Shown piece by piece: positions 31,648 through 43,685 of a DNA stretch of 64,000 nt. Below the pieces are notes generated by a model, which saw only the letters and a list, made by a program, of their open reading frames with translations, did not search any database and had not been told where the DNA came from. The DNA is from Gyrodactylus bullatarudis. Taxonomy: Eukaryota; Platyhelminthes; Monogenea; Gyrodactylidea; Gyrodactylidae. Position numbers and translations under genes: made by a program. Every line of letters starts with the position of its first letter. The stretch's first letter is position 1. The DNA is taken from NCBI GenBank assembly GCA_012064415.1, contig SSNU01000219.1:1-64000 (forward strand), given 5' to 3'.

Positions 31648-34600
31648 ATGTCAATTTTTCAGTATAGAAGTTTTGGAGATTGTTTGGGCGCATTTCTGCA
31701 TTTTATAACGGAATTCGTAATTTTCACAATCAAATAATTTCAATAGAGCGCTTTGATCAGCTTGAAACATGGTTCTAAGATCTGTGAATGCCTAAAGACA
31801 AGTCATTGCTCTATATCATCGTTATGGAAGTTGAAAGGACATCTCGGAACAGGCAATGCTAGAACTAAATGCCTTGGCTACCATTATGGTTTCAATAAAC
31901 TTTTACTTGAGCTGTTCAAAAACTATGTAAATTCATCAAATTTATAATTAATAACACTAGTACAATGTAGATATATACAAGAAGTGTTTGAAAATAACAT
32001 TAGTGATAAATTCAAAAGTGCGTTTTGTAACATTTGTGGTCTGTCGAGCTTCAATACCAAACATGACACTGGTAAGTATTCATTCTAACCAAATAGGAAC
32101 AAGGAATTATCTACGCTGAACTGCGCAAGATAACAACTAGGAAAGTTTTTACACATTTTCCAGAGTACATCATTGTATTTGTGAGGAATAAGTTCAGATA
32201 TCATATAGAGAAGTTAGAAACTTTGGAGTTGAACAAACTAGGATTCTTGTATGATGGGCCAGATGACACCTATGCACTTCATGCATCAATTGTAAGTCAA
32301 AAGAAAGTAAGGTATAAATTGCTTTAAAAGTATCGGAGCAAGATTTACCCATTTAGTTCTCATTGACATTCAACACTCTTTCCCTGTTCCCTTATTTGTA
32401 CAAATCATTTCTATGAATTAAATATAAATGTTTCAATTTCAAAAAAAAAAAAAATTTAGTTCTGATAGATAATTACTTAAATTAAAAACAAAATCCCATT
32501 TCAGCTTATAAATTTCAGATCTCGTCGATTATTTTGATCTTCCTGTACTGAATGATATTTATTTTGCAATTATGGTTACAACCTTGTAAAATCTATTTTC
32601 GATAACTGTTCAAGATTTTTTCATCAGTATTTTTTATTCAGGACTATATTTCTAGCTACGGATTTGTGAAGAAAATTACCGTTTAAAAGTTTGAGATAAT
32701 AATTATCATGAACCCCTGTGTAATTGACTGGGATCAATACTAGGATTGAACTAGGTTTTAGCAAATTTTAGTTTTCCTCTCAACTATTCCAAACTCTTAT
32801 TAAATGTGTATAAATTTTGAAGCTACGAAACAATGACCATGGTAGATTATGTGAGTAACTTGATCAGTTTCATATACAGTAAATTTCACACATGATGACT
32901 CGAGATAAATTAATATACAGTTGTGCCCCACGGAGGTTTAGCTTTATACCTCTCCAAATTCCAACCAATCTGCGTTGAGCACTCATTTGCCAATAAGGAA
33001 TAAGCTTTTTTTCACCTCATCCTCAATTCTTTAAACCTTCTTAAAATTAATATACTTCAACAAGGTTTTGCTCACTATATATCATTCGGAAGAGCAATTT
33101 TCTTCTCTTTTCAATGCATTAACTAAGAATTGTCAAGGATGAATAATAACAAAGATAAAATATAAAGAGACACACCTCAAACTTACCTAAAGTAAACTCC
33201 ATGGTCATGACAATACTTAAATTTTCAAAATCATTACCATTAAGAATTAAGGCGTACAAGTCATTAGTGCTCACACACTTTGACTATATCTCACCTTTAT
33301 TAATATACTTAACAAATGACCAAGCCAGAAAAATCGAAAAAATTCAAAGTAGATTTCTCTATTCTCTCTATCCCGAACTAAACTCATACAATGCTCGCAT
33401 TTCGGCGTCTGGCCTCAATCCCTTATGGGTTCGCCGTTATGCGTTCATCATAAAAAAATTCTCCGAATCTTCAACTAAAATTGAACGATCCTACAATCTG
33501 AGAAATACGACCTATGAAAGTAACTATCTACTCATAACTTACAATAGACTTAATGAAAAGTATGACTTGTCAAATTGTGACAACCTCAACTCCATAAAAT
33601 CTATTACTAAACATATTCGCTCTAAAATTGACTACTCAAAATCTCTCCTATACCCTGATCTTCATTAAGTAGAAGTAACCTAGTGATTTTCGATTTAATT
33701 TTTCAGATCAACTGCCAAAACTCAATTCACTAAAAACTCATTCATAATTCATGTTCTTCCTATCTTTAACAAACACGAGATCGATTAATGTCCTATTTTT
33801 ATTTTTGTATTTATTTTTTCAATAAAGATTCTATTTCTACCAAAAAAAAAAACCAAAACGGATAGACAGAATGCTGGAGCCCCTCGCCTCTGGTGTTTTA
33901 AGTCAAAGGTTAAAATAAAATTTCTAATGTGTGAAGATTTTCCCACTACATTACGCCATGATTCATGATCAGTGATTATTAATCACTACATGTATTTGTA
34001 TTATCATCTGTCAATCAATGTCACAGTGAGAAAACCTCCTCTCCCTTCTGCCTTATTATAATAAATATTTACCGTGATTCAACATTAGTATTTTATATTA
34101 TTGTATTTATTACTAAAATATAAGATTTGAGTTAAACGAAAAAAGAAAAAAATATGAACAGACCATAAGTGAAATAATCCCCTTCCATAATAGTAAAATA
34201 AACAAGGCCTAACATTAAGGGGGAAAACCATAAAAGAAATATTTTAGTAAAACTTACTATTACAGAAAAAAACATTAAAAACAAACCATAATGGAAATAT
34301 ATATTATTCCTTATAATAACACCGTGTTATTTGACTAACCATAAAGGAAATAATAATTCTCAGACAGACCATTTTAGGAGAATAGCATGTCCGACAGACC
34401 ATAACGGTAAATACCCCTATTATATATTCATGATTTTTACAAAAACCTCAATTACTTTTTCATCAAGGTATAAGATTTTTTTAAAGATTTTTCAGTAACT
34501 GATTCAAAATGTACACACATTCACTGATTTAAAAGAAAAAAATTTTGGAGAAATTTTAAATTTCGAGCTGGCGCAGTTTTTTCATTAATTGAAACTTTGA

Positions 34601-35082
34601 GTTGAAAATTTTTGTTGATCATCACTAGACAAAATAATTACTTTTATTAATTAAAAAAAGATCGTCATTTTGAACTGATCATAGATCATCCAAGTTTATC
34701 AATTTTCCAAGCAGTAAAAATGATCAAAAATAGACTTTCGCACGTAAATGGAAACTTTTGAATGAGTAATTTTCCAGACTTTGATGGAAAAAATGAGATT
34801 TTTGTAAAAATCATAGGTTCCCATCAAGTACATGTAGCTATATATCGGGTCATAAGAATCCTTTAGAGATTTATCATATTTTTCTAATAATTTTTTTTAA
34901 GTTAAGATCAAAACATTATGCCACGACCATAATATAACTTCAGTTCCAATCGATTACAGGGAATTAGTCGAAAAAGACGCAAGTTCAAATAAATCCTAAT
35001 TTTCACATCTTTCCAGGGAAAAAATGTTAAGATCCTGATGTACAAGAAAGTTATGAAGGAAATACCTCCCAATGATAAATAA
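31648..35082 (+). CDS. G5: seven-exon gene of the tandem family
   Basis: Exons: 31648-31716, 31747-31926, 31961-32071, 32097-32291, 32823-32850, 34902-34978 and 35017-35082, giving about 241 residues. Exon 1 begins MSIFQYRSFGDCLGAFLHF. The bases before TATAGAAG look like an acceptor (TTTTTCAG), so an upstream exon instead of this start is possible. Exon 2 has KHGSKICECLKTSHCSISSL. Exon 3 ends CRASIPNMTL. Exon 4 has FPEYIIVFVRNKFRYHIEKL and LGFLYDGPDDTYAL. Later exons have LRNNDHGRL, KIKTLCHDHN, VPIDYREL and KILMYKKVMK. Introns 1 to 3 are 30, 34 and 25 nt. Intron 4 (531 bp) contains a SINE tail, and intron 5 (about 2 kb) a LINE 3' end. Intron 6 is 38 nt with a GC donor. G9 is its closest relative. 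Confidence 0.8.
32368..32454 (+). mobile_element. 5'-truncated SINE tail
   Basis: CCCTTATTTGTACAAATCAT, TTTCTATGAA and GTTTCAATTTC followed by a run of at least 13 A match the 3' part of the SINE at 45622-45770. The tRNA-like head is absent. It lies in G5 intron 4. Confidence 0.75.
33159..33852 (+). mobile_element. 5'-truncated LINE 3' end in G5 intron 5
   Basis: The frame ending at 33668 reads LPLRIKAYKSLVLTHFDY, then KIEKIQSRFLYSLYP and SGLNPLWVRRYAFIIKKF, and ends LLYPDLH. This is the C-terminal tail seen after the reverse transcriptase in many non-LTR elements. The 3' UTR has AATAAAG and finishes in a poly-A run at about 33852. Relatives are at 20383-20908 and 45470-45835. No RT domain is present, so it is a truncated copy. 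Confidence 0.85.
34150..34420. repeat. Dispersed repeat with ACCATAAYGGAAAT motif
   Basis: The phrase ACCATAA followed by C or T and GGAAAT recurs several times. The right end, GACAGACCATAACGGTAAAT followed by ACCCC, matches the end of the MITE at 42052-42228. The left end is less clear. Confidence 0.6.
34430..34850. repeat. Decayed hairpin element in G5 intron 5
   Basis: ATGATTTTTACAAAAACCTC near 34430 and TTTTTGTAAAAATCATAGG near 34800 are inverted, with weaker pairing between. It ends TTCCCATCAAG, like the 14292-15000 family. Confidence 0.55.
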
Positions 35083-37918
35083 AATATTCGTTTTAACTTA
35101 TCAATTATTTGTTATTTGTAAATGAAAACCTAATTTTTCCCGAAATCATGAAGATCCAGTTGAAATAGATTTTCTCAATTTTTCGATTTTTAATATGAGT
35201 CAGAATCTAATTCAGTTCCTCCATCACTTGAAATGTAATGAAATTAGAAAATAATTCGTTTACGCCTCATTCGATCAATACTCTTGAAAGAAGCAAATAT
35301 CACACCTCTATCATTTATCTAACACAGTTTGAAAATTAATCATCCCTATAGAACTCAAACCCTATTTACTAATGTTTGAGAGATTTTCAGATCGAAAGAT
35401 TCCATAAACAATTCACCAATTTAATATGAAAATGGGAATTTTATGACATGAAGAGAAAAATAAAGAAAAATATGGCATATTTCGAATCTTTTTTTTTGAA
35501 TTTTGATTTTTGTTGATTTTAAAGTAAGAGAGTTAACCAAAAGTTAATTCTTAGGATCACAATTTTTAGACAAGGAAACCTTTTATCAAGGAGGCCTATT
35601 TTCATCGGTCAATTTTTTTGGTCTCGAAGTCTATCAATTTCATTCAAAGATTAAGAAAACTAACAAAGAAATTGGTTGCGAGTTAGTGGGGGATCTACAC
35701 ACTGTAGATATTAGAATTGCATCACGAATTTTAATGAAGACTTGTTTGAATTAGAATTTTTAATAAATTATGTTCTGAATACTTATGAGTAGTATTTTTT
35801 TAAAAGACCCTAGGTTGAAAATAAGTGTCATTTTATCCTAAAAATTCATCTTCAGGTCATATTTGATGGCCCTAGTGATGAATGAATGAACTCTTTCAAT
35901 AGACTTCGTAGTTTTTTTGATCGGCGATCAGACATCAATTCTGGAACTTACGATCTGGATGTTACCCTAATGATATATATATCCAAATGTTTGCCAAAAC
36001 GCTTTCAATAATTACATCACTGGTATGAACAATCCAATATTATCGATTGCAGTTCAAATAGCATACTAAATGTCAGTTTAACTGTTTCTTAGAATTCCTA
36101 AATAACTCTCCGTTATACTTTTCTTAGTGTTTGCTCATAAAAAAGGACTTGAAACTAGCCTTTTTCACATTGGTGAAAATACCAAGAATAAATTTAGACA
36201 AAGTAGTTTTCAGAGAAGCCAATTTAGAACAACATAACAGGGGGTCATGAAAAATTCAAAAAAGGTAAATGGGGGAAATTAAACTGATTCTGGTGTAAAA
36301 ATTTGCGCTGATCCCGAATCTGGTTTTAGATCTGAAAAATTCCTTATAATCTCTGAGATAATTGGAAAGAACGAAAATTCCAAATTTTTAAAATTAATTT
36401 TCGCAAAAACCTTAAACGTTATCCAATCATTTTTTCGCAATTAGATAAAAAATTAAATTCTGCGTCGATCAATATGACATGTGTAGGGGTGGAGTAGCGT
36501 TCTGAACCTTTTGCACCCATTCAGATAGAGCCAGTAGGAAGAACGAAATATTTTCATGTTACTGAAATTCTATTAGATTATATTTTGTTAACTAATCAGA
36601 GTTCTGGAATTCTAGCAATTTTATAAGTTAAACGATTTTTCGTTTGAAAGGGTTCAGAACCCTAGGGTGGAGTTAGTTTTTTTTAAGTGAGGCCTAATTA
36701 AAAAACTGCTTGATTTTTTGGGTATTTTTTTGTTTTTAACAAAAAAAGATTGTCATGTATTTAGGACAGATAGACTTTCTGATAAAATTTTTGGAAATTT
36801 TAAAAAGCTGTCTCGATCAAAATTTTATGACCTTTCCGAATCTGCGATTAGCTTTCCATTAGCTTATCACAAACAGGCTCAAAAGTTGAATTTTTGAAGT
36901 ATGATTTTTAACACATATTTTTCCAGTTTCAATTTAAAATGTCAAATTATAAGTCAAGCTTGCTTCAAAATCAAAAAAATTAACGCTACCATTTCACACA
37001 ACTAACTAACTCAACGATTGACAAAAAACATGACAATAATTGAAATTAATAATTAGATCAAGAAAATATAAAAAATGACAATTCAAGTTTTGGAGCGTAT
37101 CAATTGATAGAAATCTAAAACTCACATGACCATTTAGGAATATCCGATATATCTAAATGGCCCAGCCTATCTTTTTGGTTTTAAAAATTCCTTCAAAATG
37201 AGTGGTATCGTATGAGACCTTTATTTACACGAGTTATAACTGACCTAAGATCGTCTTTCCACATAGGCTACGATGAAAACTCCTTTTGAAGGAATTTTTA
37301 TAATAAAAGTTTAATTTTCCCACTTCGCTTCACTCCCACTCTCGAAAATATGGGATTTTGAAAAAGGACCATATTTTTGACCATAATTTTTTTTTCCTCA
37401 AATGTTCAAAGTAGGCAACACGAGTAGGATTATTAGAAAACAAATTCAAATTCTCGATGAATAAATTGAGATTTTTCTAGAAACCATAGAATACTAACTT
37501 GTTATCAATTAGCTTTAGTTCAGTTCTACAATCGATGCGTGAAATGTATCAAACACAGAATAAATGCTTGGCCGGAGCCTGAAACGCCCATTACATGGAT
37601 TAATTTCAACGTTGATTTATGGTCAGTATGTTTCTGGTTGCTATAGATTGAGAAATTTCTTAAAGTCCTAAAGCAATTTGTTTCTGACAACAGCAAACAA
37701 TCGAAGTTCAATCATCCGGTCCGTAAGTTGATTCGAGTTCTAAATTACGTAATTAGTATCCATTTAATTAATTTAAAGAATCAACGCACTTTTCCAAATC
37801 CTCACAATTTTTTTTCATATATTTTACGCAATAATATCCTATTTTTATGAGTTTCGCAGTTTATCGTAATACGCATTTCCAGATAATATAATCAGAATAC
37901 TTTAAACTTTATTTAGTT
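35083..37918. other. Spacer between G5 and G6, no gene seen
   Basis: Contains decayed pieces of dispersed repeats: a TTAATATGAAAATGGGAATT end near 35425, a GCTGATCCCGAATCTGG piece near 36305 (compare 24930 and 18600), and a short inverted phrase around GTTCTGAACC near 36500 and GGTTCAGAAC near 36650. Open stretches such as 37526-37711 show no recognisable motif. Confidence 0.5.
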
Positions 37919-39251
37919 ATGAAGTATAGAGATTTTGGAGATTGCTTATGCGTCTTTCTTCATTTCATTGAAGAAATAGTAAATTTCCTTTAATAATAGT
38001 TTTAGGTAGAATTGCTCAGTGGGAAATGTGAATTAGAATTATTTACTCATTTGAAATTCACTTACGTCGATAAATCTGCAATAAAAGATATGAAGTGTCA
38101 TCTTGGAGAAGGCAATGCTATTCTAAATCAAGGATTCTATTATTATTTTTATTTACTCTTAGAACGGCTCTACAACTATTATGTAATTCCCAAGTTTTTA
38201 TTTAACTTATCATAGTCAAATAGGAGAGTGTATCAGGAATGTTTGAAAATATCATCAAGAGATGGCTTTGATGTGAAATTCTTAGTCTGTCGTGTCGTAC
38301 TTCCAAACATGACACTTGTAAGTTGATATGAATTCTAAAAATTTTAAAATAGCCAGAAGGAATTATCTACGGTGAAATGTACAAGAAAGAAAACAAGAAA
38401 ATTTACATTACCTTTCCAAAGTACATTTTTGTATTTGTGAGAAATAGAAAGAGGCATTGTATTCATGAAGTGAAATTTTTGGAGTTGAATAAACTTGGTT
38501 TCCTATATGATGGGCCGGATGCAAAATATAAGCTCCACGCTACAATAGTGAGTAATATGAAGAAGTATACTCTAGAGGTATTTTATTGTAATTATGCTTC
38601 CAAATATTGAATTGTTAGGGTCATAGGAAATTTTTTCGACCAAAGTCAACTACTCAATTCTGATTTATGTCCTAATCTCAACCTTAGAAGATCTAAGCTT
38701 TTAATTTCACTGTCACTGAAAAATTTAGAATTCGTTCAGCATCCTGATTGGTTAAAAAGAGATAACTCATAATCTGATTGGGTTTAATTTCAAGTTTTCA
38801 CCTATTGGCCAATCAGGATGCTTGAAATTTCCAGTAATTTTTAAGATACGATATAAAAGCTTTTTTCAAAAGTGAGAAGAGTTCCTGTTTCACAGCCTTT
38901 TTTGGTGATATTTTTTGGCTTGTATCAATATTTGAAAATTTTGAATTTTGAATATTTTTCAGATACGAAATCAAGTGAATAGGAATTTATGTGAGCACCA
39001 ATAGATTTCCCTAACAACTCTGATAATTCTGACTATTTTGTCTTTTGCAATTATCATTTTTTTCTTTTCAAGTTAAAATCAAATCATTGGGCGGAAGGCA
39101 TCCGATAACCTCAGTTCCAATCGAAAATGCCGACAAAGTGTTGGCTAATGAGGCAAGTTCAAATAAACTCAAACTCTTATTTTTCTAGGTGTCTCATTTC
39201 AAAATCGTGATCTACAAGAAAGTTGAAGGGACTACTCAATATACATTTTGA
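37919..39251 (+). CDS. G6: compact seven-exon gene of the tandem family
   Basis: Exons: 37919-37978, 38006-38182, 38216-38317, 38353-38547, 38963-38990, 39073-39152 and 39189-39251, giving about 234 residues. This is the shortest intact locus (1.3 kb) because introns 4 and 5 are only about 415 and 82 bp. Exon 1 reads MKYRDFGDCLCVFLHFIEEI. Exon 2 has KSAIKDMKCHL. Exon 3 is three codons shorter than usual and ends CRVVLPNMTL. Exon 4 has FPKYIFVFVRNRKRHCIHEV and LGFLYDGPDAKYKL. The end has IRNQVNRNL, KIKSLGGRHP, VPIE and FKIVIYKKVE. Introns 1 to 3 are 27, 33 and 35 nt. Intron 1 contains stops in all reading options. Intron 6 is 36 nt with a GC donor. The upstream box GATAATATAATCAGAATA lies about 35 bp before the start. 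Confidence 0.87.
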
Positions 39252-39418
39252 AATAAATTTTATATTTTGGAGAATTCAATCTTTTCAAATTAATTCTTGT
39301 TGTTTATTCGATAAAATTTGTTTTCAAAATTTTCGAATATTTGATGCTCATAATTCTGTTGAACCCTTGAATTAAAAACTAGCCATATAGAACTCTATAT
39401 TGCGTACGAAAAAATAAC

Positions 39419-39955
39419 TCACAAAATAAACTCAGAGTTCTTTCTCTTTCTATAGAAAATTTCTATTACATTATCTGCTTTGACAACAATTTTAACCCTC
39501 GAAGCTTGGAAAAAGCATTGCAAAAGTCTTATTACAGTATAGGAACCTAGATTGAAAGGTTTGGTTTCATCAAAATAAGTGTCAACAACATATCTGATGT
39601 ATAAATCAGTGAAATTGTTGATAGTATCAAACATTTTATTTGATTTTAACCAGCCTAAGAAGATATCTGCTAAAAGAGGACTTGGTTTCAATACGTTGAC
39701 TGACTAATTAGCTAAATTATATTGCGGACATGACGACATATCCAAGATCGGCCGGATCGGAAAAACTTCAGGAATAATATTGTCTACTATCTTATGTGTC
39801 TTAGGATGTAGATATAATCTAGACATCCTCGTATGTTACCTAGCTATGAAACATCTGGGTTTATCAGAAATTAAATTCCTATCGAATAACCCTTTTGATA
39901 TTTTATACATGGAACGTTCCGTTTCCTTATAAGTTGATCTATCTTGTTTAAGTTT
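39419..39955 (-). pseudogene. Penelope-like RT relic PLE-3
   Basis: On the minus strand, YKETERSMYKISKGLFDRN is followed by SRLYLHPKTHKI, PIRPILDMS, PLLADIFLGWLKS and YIRYVVDTYF. The catalytic YVDD is changed to YVVD, there are internal stops, and FTNVP-type sequence is missing between the fingers and palm. It lies just downstream of G6 and is dead. Confidence 0.82.
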
Positions 39956-40110
39956 GAGCAAAAATCGTTCTAACTCTCATCATTAGGGCCTCAAAAAGTC
40001 TTAATAATCATATTTCAACCAGAGCTCTTCTCGGCTCTGAAAATCAAGTTAGGCTACTCAGATTTTCCTCTGGACCCTAGGGTCCAGAATTATAACATCT
40101 TATAATGCAT

Positions 40111-40190
40111 TGATTGACTATAAAGTTGTTCGCTTGCTGCCTGACTATGTTGTATTCTGGCTTGTATTGGTCTATCTGTATAAAAAGAAA
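40111..40190 (+). repeat. Solo end of the 29162-29464 MITE family
   Basis: TTGACTATAAAGTTGTTCGC, then CTGCCTGACTATGTTG and TGTATTGGTCTATCTGTA match the TIR of the MITE at 29162-29464. No inverted partner is seen nearby. Confidence 0.65.
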
Positions 40191-40858
40191 AATAACAAGG
40201 TAAATTGCTTTAATTTGGTTGGTTAGAAATATTCAAACCAATTAGAATGTACCACATTAATTCATCATTTTATATGTGGCGTGGGAAATCAAATATCTTA
40301 TTTAGTCTTGCCAAGACGTGCAATCGCATTAATAGCTCTACTTCAATTTAAGAACCGAGAATAGTTTTGATTTATCGAATTTCTGATTATTTTTGAATTT
40401 TCGAGTATTAATAAAAATATTTATTGAGAATAAACTCTTGAAAATAAGATCTAAATCATATTTCTGAAAATCGTGAAATCTAAAAAAAATTTTAAAGTAT
40501 TATTATTTGAGGCCCTATTTATCATAATTAATTTGAATGAAATAAATTTGTCACTCAGAAGTAGTCAAGTCATATAATACATAAACTTTGAATTGCACAA
40601 GGGCGCACATGACCTGATCTTATTAAGATTTAAATTTTTCAACAGAACATGATAAAAATGATGATGAAAAATCCACAATAAGAAAAAAGGCTTAGAATTC
40701 GTAAAAATTTAACTAACGCGATTTTTAGTGATTCTCTCTCAAACTTTTATCAATTGGTTACTTTCTATCTTATTATTTTTACTCGTGATTTTCTAATGTA
40801 AAAAATTCAGAGTTTTTTTTGATTTTCGCAATTTACTGAAAGAGAAAAAAATGCGCAA
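40191..40858. other. No gene seen upstream of G7
   Basis: AT-rich spacer. The family upstream box GATAATATAATCAGAATA is at about 40864, just before the G7 start. Confidence 0.45.
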
Positions 40859-40900
40859 TTCCAGATAATATAATCAGAATATTTTAAACTTTATTTTGTT

Positions 40901-43297
40901 ATGAAGTATAGAGATTTTGGAGATTGCTTATGCGTTTTTCTGGATGTAATTGAAGAAATAGTAATTTTCCAATAATAATAGTTTTAGGGCAAATTGCTCA
41001 ACTTGAAAAATGAAGAGACTTTAAACCTTTCGAAAACCACTCATCGAGATGAATATGCAATAAGAAAACTGAAGAAATATCTTGATGGCAGCAACGCTAA
41101 TCTATTCCGCAGGAACCATTTTTCTTTTAATTTACTTTTAGAAACGTTATACAAACACCTTGTAATTTAATATACTTTATTCAATAGTCTATGGAAGAAT
41201 TGTATATAAAAACTTTGAAAATAGCATATTTGAGGGAATGGGAAATTATTTTTGTAAAATTTATAGTTTGCCGAATTGTACTACAAAACATGACGATTGT
41301 GAGATTAAAATCATTCTCATCTTATTAGGAAGAAGGAATTATTTATGGTGAAATTTACATGACAGAAACTATGAAAGTTTATATTGAGTTTCCAAAGTAC
41401 ATCATCGTTTTTGTGAGAAATCGGAAGCGGTATTTTATTCGTGAAGCGTTCACTTTGGAATTAAAAAAGTTGGGATTCCTATATGATGCCACCTATCATT
41501 TGTATGCTGCAATAGTGAGTAATACTGAGTATCTTTAAGCAAGAAATAAACATATACGTATTTGACACGTTTTCATGATCAATTTTCATTGGTGATGTTT
41601 CAGATAATTCTATGCAAGCGGTTCAAATCTTTTGAATGAACAGTTAACTTTATCTAAGTAAAATTAGTATTTATTAGTAAAATTTTATACCATTTCATAA
41701 TACCAATCTGAGTGAAAATTTCTCTAATATTTTGTTTTATTTTTTTGATAAATTCGACAATTGATATAAGAAGAAAAGTAAAAAAATTGAGATTACCCTG
41801 ATGAAAACAGTTTGGACTCATACAATAGTTTATCTCAAATTCTTCTTCTGGCGTGAGATTTTTATAAAACCTCGTGTTTCGTCACTGAACTCGCATTTAT
41901 TCGAAATAATGCAGTTCAATGAACTGAGTTCATGCAAAAGACGAGTCCCTCAAAATATCCCAAAATAGTGATATTCATTATAGCGGTTCGATAAGACAGG
42001 GAAAGTTATAATGTTTCAAATTATTGGCTTAGGTGATGGTATTAATGAAAGGGGTATTTACCGTTACGATTTATTTACTCTAACAGAAAAAAACAAACCA
42101 TAATGGAAATTTGAATTATTCCTCACACTTTGTTATTTGACTAACCACAACGGAAATAATCATTCTCAGACAGACCATTTTATAGGTGAAAACCATGTCC
42201 GACAGACCATAACGATAAATACCCCTTACTAGAATAAGTGGTCTTAAAACCCTAGTTTCCATCGAATCAAACTACAAGAGTGCTACCTTTTGCAGCGTGT
42301 TTAACCCTTCATGTCCCATTGTTCCACCAATGGAACACAACTCTTTCTCGGGCGATAATTTTAACTGAAAGATACCTAAAACACTTTGTTTACCCCTCAT
42401 TAGAAAGGAAATTTATTAAGCTACAAAATTGTGTATGAAGATAGCTTTTCAATGATGCACACCATAGTTACTTGAAGAAGGGTGATTTTTTGCAAATGTT
42501 GTCACATATTTAAAAAAATATTTTGAACGTATTTTTTTGAAAACCTATTTTCTGAGATATTAGAAAAAATTAAATTAACTTCCTATCGTAAAACAATAGC
42601 CGTTGATTTCAAATATGCAATCGCCTGCTCGATATCTCTTATAGTTAAGAAGATAAATGGTTTTAAAGCCAAAAAACCTATTTTAACCACTATTATCTTT
42701 GTGATAAGCCGGCTTACAAAAAGGAATTCAGAATCAGCGTAGTTATTAGTTAGGTTGCAAATTTTCTCATTTGTGTGATGAAAAAATTAATTTGGGACAT
42801 GAAGGGTTAATTATTTCTTTATTTAAGATTTTGTTTTATTGCATATCTTCTTTCCTCCACTTTAATTTCCATTTTATTTTCTCAAATTCACTAAAAATCA
42901 TTTAAGTATTTGATTATTATATTATTATTTGAAAATTATAATTTAAATGTACTTGTCTCATTCTTAAATTATATTTTTTTAGATAAGGAATGAAAATAAT
43001 AATTTATGTAAGCGCTAATTGTTTTCAGCAATTATTCTGATACAATTCTGTATCTTGTTCATTTTCTTTGAAATTTAAGTTTCGAAATCATCTATTTCTT
43101 CTTTTCAAGTTAAAATCAAAACAGCGCGCAGAAATCATTTGATAACCTCAGTTCCAATCGACGGAAAGAATTTTGTCAATAACGACACAAGTTTCAATTA
43201 ATTCTGACTTGAATTTTTCTAGGTGGTTAATTTTAATGTCCTGATGTACAAGAAAGTTGAAAGTGCCCCTATCCAAGAAACTACTCAAGATTCTTAA
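40901..43297 (+). CDS. G7: tandem family gene with altered last donor
   Basis: Exons: 40901-40960, 40988-41161, 41188-41298, 41329-41514, 42983-43007, 43110-43186 and, if spliced, 43223-43297. Exon 1 reads MKYRDFGDCLCVFLDVIEEI. Exon 2 has TLNLSKTTHRDEYAIRKLKK. Exon 3 ends CRIVLQNMTI. Exon 4 has FPKYIIVFVRNRKRYFIREA and LGFLYDATYHL; compared with all sisters it lacks exactly three codons (the GPD of LGFLYDGPD). Exon 5 is also one codon shorter. Introns 1 to 3 are 27, 26 and 30 nt. Intron 4 (about 1.5 kb) contains two MITEs. The donor of intron 6 is GAC|ACAAGT, where the sisters have GCAAGT. If it is not spliced, the protein ends DTSFN at 43200 with about 215 residues; if it is, about 235. All indels keep the frame. 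Confidence 0.75.
42052..42228. mobile_element. 177-bp MITE with GGGGTATTTA termini
   Basis: The left end GGGGTATTTACCGTTA and right end TAACGATAAATACCCC are inverted, with AACCATAATGGAAAT-like repeats inside. It is related to the repeat at 34150-34420. It lies in G7 intron 4. Confidence 0.75.
42305..42806. mobile_element. piggyBac-like MITE (502 bp)
   Basis: The element starts CCCTTCATGTCCCA after TTAA (42301-42304) and ends TGGGACATGAAGGG before TTAA (42807-42810). TIRs of 14 bp are perfect and the TTAA target duplication is the hallmark of piggyBac insertion. There is no coding frame. Its TIR differs from that of the transposase-bearing copy at 60092-62440, so it belongs to a different subfamily. 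Confidence 0.85.
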
Positions 43298-43685
43298 TTT
43301 TTAAATAAAATTTATATTTAGGTGATTTCAATCTTTTATTTTCATTGGACTATAGAGTGGGTCTCACCAAAAAATTGATCAAATCTATCTCAATCTCATG
43401 AAAAGATTACTTATCGGTACTAAAAATATTTTAAGTCTTTCGATTTCTATGTACTCAAATGGTTCATAAAATTTATTTGAAATTTTTATCCAATAAAAGT
43501 TTAATTAAAAACAAACTTACTCTCAAGTAGGCAAGTAAATTTTTTTAATATTAAGGTTTTGAAATAAAATAATCGTTAATTCTCAATTTCTAATCAACCA
43601 GCTTTGAAAAACCTGCGTAATTTCTGATTGAAGTACCTAAAATATTTAATAGTAAAATCAGAATATTTTCAAGCTTACTTCTCAT
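43298..43685. other. No gene seen between G7 and G8
   Basis: AT-rich spacer ending in the family upstream region (CTGCGTAATTTCTGATTGA near 43613, TAAAATCAGAATA near 43653). Confidence 0.45.

Noticed and set aside
37526..37711. 61-codon minus-strand frame before G6
   Set aside because: No motif, no neighbouring exon and no second copy.
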